Shown in pieces: positions 33,666 to 36,873 of a stretch of 36,873 nucleotides of DNA. The stretch spans positions 1 through 36,873 of the forward strand of contig JACCWM010000165.1 in assembly GCA_013697635.1 (NCBI GenBank), in the 5' to 3' direction. The first letter of the stretch is position 1. Each line of letters begins with the position of its first letter. The notes under the pieces are model-generated. The model was not told the origin of the DNA. It did no database searches and saw nothing but the letters and a program-made list of their open reading frames with translations. The stretch comes from Lujinxingiaceae bacterium. Lineage in GTDB: Bacteria; Myxococcota_A; Bradymonadia; Bradymonadales; Bradymonadaceae. The position numbers and the translations under genes were made by a program.

Positions 33666-36341
33666 TCAAGCGAGGTCGAGCGCGAGGCGAAACCCGTAGT
33701 GAGCGTGACGAAATATCGTCGGACTGGTGAGATACCAGTCCAGCCGGCACATCAACGCAAACGAGTTATAGGAGCCGCCCTTGAGGATTCTAACGTCCTG
33801 GGCCTCGGCATCCATGGTCGAGGTCCACTCGCAAATATTGCCCGCCATGTCCATGACTCCATATGGCGAGCGATCAATGGGAAATGAGCCAACGGGCGCC
33901 GGAATCGCCTTGCCACGACGGCTCTCCCTCATCTTGCAAAATGACGGGTCGAAGTGGTTGCCCCAAGGATAGAGGCGGCCATCAACACCCCGAGCGGCCT
34001 TTTCCCACTCCTCGGCCGTCGGTAAGCGGTAGGTGCGTGCGTCGCGCTCACTTCGCCAACGCGCAAAGGCCTGGGCATCGTCAAAGCTGACCATGCAAAT
34101 CGGCCAGTCAGGATCCCAGGCATCACCCTCAGCATCCTCTTCGGGAAGAATAAACTGGCCGCTCGGCGTCAACGGGAAATAGGAGTCGGCGTCGTCTCGA
34201 AGACGAGGCGCATGTTGCAGTGCCTGCTGGGGGGCATATTGGGCAATCGCGTTCAAGAACTCGATGTATTGGCCGCACGTTACGGGAAACTGCATGATCG
34301 CAAAATCAGGCAAGAAGGTCTGACGAGCGCCACCGAGCTGCACATTGCCGCTCAGGAAACTGCCAAGCGGAACGAGGACAAAATCCTCCGGGCAGTGTTC
34401 GCGAGAGTAAAGATGGAACTGGAGACGCATCTGCTCCAAACGGCCAAGCAATAGGGGAGCCCGCAGCGGAACGTGCCCCGGGCTCATGACCTCGAGCAAA
34501 TAACTGCCATGGGTTATCCCACCGCGACGGATCGGCGTCGTGCCAAGATCATCGACCGGCCGCTCCACCAGACGACGCTTCTCCTCCTGGAAGCGCAGCA
34601 GTCGTACGTTTGCCTTGTCCAGAAACGTCGCGATCTCCAAATGCGCCAGACCTTCGAGCAGGGTGTCGTATCGACCGTCGTTGAATTGACGAACCAACCC
34701 CTCGAAATAAGCAGCCATGGCGCGCTCGCCACGCTCTTCTGATTCCTGAAAGCGCTCCCAATACAGATCCGCGAGGGCCCCGCGCGCCTCGGGTACAGGC
34801 AGATAGCCAAGCGCCTGGCCATAGTGGCGCACGGACTCGCCGAAGTGACGTTCGATCTCAATGTGCAACTCGTCGGCCTGTTGTTCCAGTTGCCAGAGAT
34901 TCTCTTTTTCCTCAGAGGGCGACCATGACGGAACGCGTTGGCGCTCCTGGCGCAAGGCGTCGAGCAAGCCCGCATAGCGATGGCGCACGCTCTGGTACTG
35001 GTTGCGCGCCTGCTTCGCCAGGCCAATGGCAAGGTCAGCCTGTTCTTGTTGCCGCTCGCGATCCTTGATGCCTTCGAGAAACAAATTGAGATCGTCGGCC
35101 AGGGCCTGCGTCGAAGCAAAGCGTTTCGCTGGATCTTTGGCCAGCGCTTTGAGGCAAATATCCTCGAGTACCCCGGGTACATGGCGTGTTGGCGCCCGCT
35201 TCGATGGGGGTTCTGGTTGCTCGTCGATCACCTTGAAGAGCAAGGGCAGAACGTGCGGCGCAGAAAATACCGGGGTCCGAGTCAGGATCTCGTACAAGAC
35301 CGCTCCCAATGCGTAGACGTCCGTGCGCTCATCAACCTGATCGTTGAGTCCACGCGCCTGCTCGGGCGCCATATACTGCGGCGTGCCGATCACGGCTCCC
35401 ATCTGCGTGTTGCGCGAGGCCCGAATCGAGCTTGTAGCGAGCTTCTCGTTGACGATCTTTGCCACACCCCAATCGATGACAAAGACCTCGCCGTAGGAGC
35501 CCACAAGGATGTTCTCTGGTTTCAGATCACGATGGATGACGCCCTGATCGTGCGCGTATTGAATCGCCAAACAGACTTGACGAAGAATCGATACGAGCTG
35601 GATCAAGGAGTAGCCCATCTCACCGCTTGCCAGATCTTGGTTCAAGATCTGTTCGAAACTACGCTCCCGAACCACACGCATCGTGTAAAAGGGCTCACCA
35701 TTGCTCAGCGCCCCTAAATCGTAGACGGGAATGATACTGGGATGCTCGAGCAATCCCGTGACCTGAGCTTCAAGCGCAAGTCTATCGCCAGCCTGAGGTT
35801 GGTTCTGAGCCTCGGGCAAGAGCGTCTTGAAAGCAATCTCACGATTAAGGATGCGATCATGGGCCCGAAGAACTTGACCCATGCCACCGCGGCCGAGCTC
35901 ATCGACAAAATCGTAGCGCTGCTCGCGGGTCAGGCTCAGATTAGTTTCTAGCGCCTGGTTGACGTCGGGCTTCGGGCCGGTCGTGGTTTGTACGTAGAGC
36001 TCGGCCTCGCTATCCCACGTTTGCGCAAGACCCTTGGGCCGCTCCTCATCTTTGTTGCGCGGTGAGCGCTCGTGAATCTTTGTGGAATCCGTGAGTTCTT
36101 CGAGAACAATGGTATCGCCGTGATCGAGCTCGGCTTCAAAGTCGATCGCTGAAAGCGTGGCCAGTCGCTCCTGGAGCTCGGCCATGTCATGGGCAACGAC
36201 AATGCCCTGCGAGACCAGGTAGTTAGCCAGGGTTTCGCCGGATTTGGATGCATGCTCAACGCACCGCAAAAGCACCGGCAACTTTACGAGCCCCCGCGCA
36301 ACGGCGAATTGGCCGAGCTGGAAATCCTGTTCAGTGATCAT
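33666..36341 (-). CDS. Ser/Thr protein kinase fused to a formylglycine-generating-enzyme-like domain
   Basis: An 891-aa protein. Residues ~1-65 form a small N-terminal helical domain. A Hanks-type kinase domain (~143-430) follows, with GRGGMG, IAFKTLL (lysine near 172), VIHRDLKPENI, DWG in place of DFG, and YMAPEQARG. Residues ~430-640 are charged helices, possibly TPR-like. The C-terminal ~240 residues are an FGE/SUMF1 domain (FLPDFAIMQFPVTCGQYIEF, RLPTAEEWEKAARG, LYPWGNHFD, MAGNICEWTS, GGSY, YGFRLAL). In the GGSYNSFALMC segment only one of the two active-site cysteines of true FGE appears present. The start is the ATG at 36341; no membrane segment is visible. It may be a binding or non-canonical enzyme domain steered by the kinase. 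Confidence 0.9.
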   Translation of the reverse strand: MITEQDFQLGQFAVARGLVKLPVLLRCVEHASKSGETLANYLVSQGIVVAHDMAELQERLATLSAIDFEAELDHGDTIVLEELTDSTKIHERSPRNKDEERPKGLAQTWDSEAELYVQTTTGPKPDVNQALETNLSLTREQRYDFVDELGRGGMGQVLRAHDRILNREIAFKTLLPEAQNQPQAGDRLALEAQVTGLLEHPSIIPVYDLGALSNGEPFYTMRVVRERSFEQILNQDLASGEMGYSLIQLVSILRQVCLAIQYAHDQGVIHRDLKPENILVGSYGEVFVIDWGVAKIVNEKLATSSIRASRNTQMGAVIGTPQYMAPEQARGLNDQVDERTDVYALGAVLYEILTRTPVFSAPHVLPLLFKVIDEQPEPPSKRAPTRHVPGVLEDICLKALAKDPAKRFASTQALADDLNLFLEGIKDRERQQEQADLAIGLAKQARNQYQSVRHRYAGLLDALRQERQRVPSWSPSEEKENLWQLEQQADELHIEIERHFGESVRHYGQALGYLPVPEARGALADLYWERFQESEERGERAMAAYFEGLVRQFNDGRYDTLLEGLAHLEIATFLDKANVRLLRFQEEKRRLVERPVDDLGTTPIRRGGITHGSYLLEVMSPGHVPLRAPLLLGRLEQMRLQFHLYSREHCPEDFVLVPLGSFLSGNVQLGGARQTFLPDFAIMQFPVTCGQYIEFLNAIAQYAPQQALQHAPRLRDDADSYFPLTPSGQFILPEEDAEGDAWDPDWPICMVSFDDAQAFARWRSERDARTYRLPTAEEWEKAARGVDGRLYPWGNHFDPSFCKMRESRRGKAIPAPVGSFPIDRSPYGVMDMAGNICEWTSTMDAEAQDVRILKGGSYNSFALMCRLDWYLTSPTIFRHAHYGFRLALDLA

Positions 36342-36561
36342 GGACAAATAGGATGTGAACGACGAGCAAAGGCCATTGCCACGTCCGTAGCTGGAGTCGG
36401 ACCTTCGCTAGCCTATCAGAGCGCATTGGCTTCAAAAAGAACAATTGAGGGCCAAGCACCATGCCGTGGGAATGTCTGGCATCCTAACCGGTTCTACTCG
36501 CTGCCGGCTCGCGCAGCATGAAGACAAAAGCGTCAGTCGGCAACGAGATCGCAATTAGAAC

Positions 36562-36590
36562 TTGACGCCCCACTTGTCGTGAACTATACG
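36562..36590 (+). promoter_or_regulatory. First tandem promoter (P1) of a downstream RNA operon
   Basis: TTGACG (36562-36567), a 17-nt spacer and TATACG (36585-36590), plus strand. An A/T-leaning stretch (GCAATTAGAAC) precedes it. The stretch 36342-36561 between the kinase start and this promoter holds nothing I can support. Confidence 0.65.
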
Positions 36591-36666
36591 ACATCTCCTT
36601 CGCACTTGTGGCGAAGAAAGGTCATGACCCTGACCACCGAACAAAAAAAAGAGTTTGAAAAAACTC

Positions 36667-36695
36667 TTGACAGCGCGAAACGGGTCACATATGTT
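36667..36695 (+). promoter_or_regulatory. Second tandem promoter (P2), rRNA-type, with UP-like element
   Basis: TTGACA (36667-36672), a 17-nt spacer and TATGTT (36690-36695). An A-rich block (36642-36663) with a GAGTTT/AAACTC hairpin lies directly upstream, as in UP elements. The region after the -10 is GC-rich (TCGCCGCCC), a discriminator type linked to stringent control of rRNA promoters. Confidence 0.75.
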
Positions 36696-36753
36696 TCGCC
36701 GCCCTTGACGGGGATTCACTTTGAAAGAAGTGAAGAGACGTCCAGGAAAGCAA

Positions 36754-36774
36754 GGTCTTTGACAAGTGAATAGG
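36754..36774 (+). promoter_or_regulatory. boxA-like antitermination motif in an rRNA leader
   Basis: GGTCTTTGACAAGTGAATAG, starting at 36754, closely resembles the boxA-containing leader (TGCTCTTTAACA type) seen just before 16S rRNA genes. Nus factors bind such sites to prevent premature termination. The 16S gene would start after 36873. Confidence 0.65.
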
Positions 36775-36782
36775 AGTCTAGA

Positions 36783-36801
36783 AGAGACGCAACAGACGTC
36801 T
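36783..36801 (+). other. Small hairpin in the rRNA-type leader
   Basis: GAGACG (36784-36789) and CGTCTC (36797-36802) can pair around a 7-nt loop downstream of boxA. It could be a processing-site stem, but pairing with sequence beyond the window cannot be tested. Confidence 0.3.
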
Positions 36802-36873
36802 CGGATAGGATATGTAGCGTTTTAAATTGCTTTGTTGAAAACGAGCACCAAAAGGGAAGCGATGTGCAGGTGG

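Noticed and set aside
36579-36773. 64-codon plus-strand open frame in the rRNA-type leader
   Set aside because: It overlaps the promoter P2 and boxA motif and has no secretion, domain or codon-usage support.

Overview
The window looks like chromosomal DNA from a GC-rich, deltaproteobacterial-type bacterium, most likely Myxococcota and possibly the Bradymonadales. This is an inference from the gene content: very large lipoproteins built from PPC, thrombospondin-3 and MopE-type repeats, a Hanks-type Ser/Thr kinase fused to a sulfatase-modifying-factor domain, Asn/Asp/Ser-rich linkers behind lipoprotein signals, and several acyl-CoA dehydrogenases. No ribosomal RNA or marker gene in the window fixes the taxonomy.

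Layout, left to right. Bases 1-121 are the end of an IS3-family insertion sequence, with the transposase OrfA start cut by the window edge. It is followed by a long imperfect inverted repeat (143-380). Then come a TerB-like protein (-), a small four-helix membrane protein overlapping a 60-aa lipoprotein (+), a coupled pair of acyl-CoA dehydrogenase and RsuA-type pseudouridine synthase (+), a convergent mtnB-like gene (-), a 168-aa unknown (+) with a clear terminator, and a 1581-aa lipoprotein with ten PPC-like repeats (+). Next is lipA-thiE (+, TGATG-coupled), converging on an orphan MalK/UgpC-type ABC ATPase (-). A 1188-aa lipoprotein (TSP3 repeats, vWA-like domain, eight MopE-like repeats) follows on the minus strand, then a tightly coupled minus-strand operon dppB-dppC-nagZ. 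On the plus strand coaX comes next, then a small minus-strand membrane protein with an acidic tail. The plus-strand pair of a 616-aa acyl-CoA dehydrogenase and a WYL regulator faces a minus-strand TPR protein and a GAF/PAS histidine kinase.

The right third is the most unusual part. Two minus-strand paralogous lipoproteins, predicted to be right-handed beta-helices, each carry a tandem array of the hexapeptide FPGDHF (6 plus 1 copies and 4 copies) at the same place in the fold. Just upstream on the same strand lies an 891-aa kinase-FGE fusion. The window ends in what appears to be an rRNA operon leader: two sigma70-type promoters, the second with an A/T-rich upstream element and GC-rich discriminator, then a boxA-like motif. 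The 16S gene itself would lie beyond the window.

Functional themes are lipid and acyl-CoA oxidation, cofactor synthesis (lipoate, thiamine, CoA), methionine salvage, peptide uptake with cell-wall amino-sugar hydrolysis, and a large investment in surface lipoproteins. Domain assignments come from motif recognition in the translated sequence; no database search was run.
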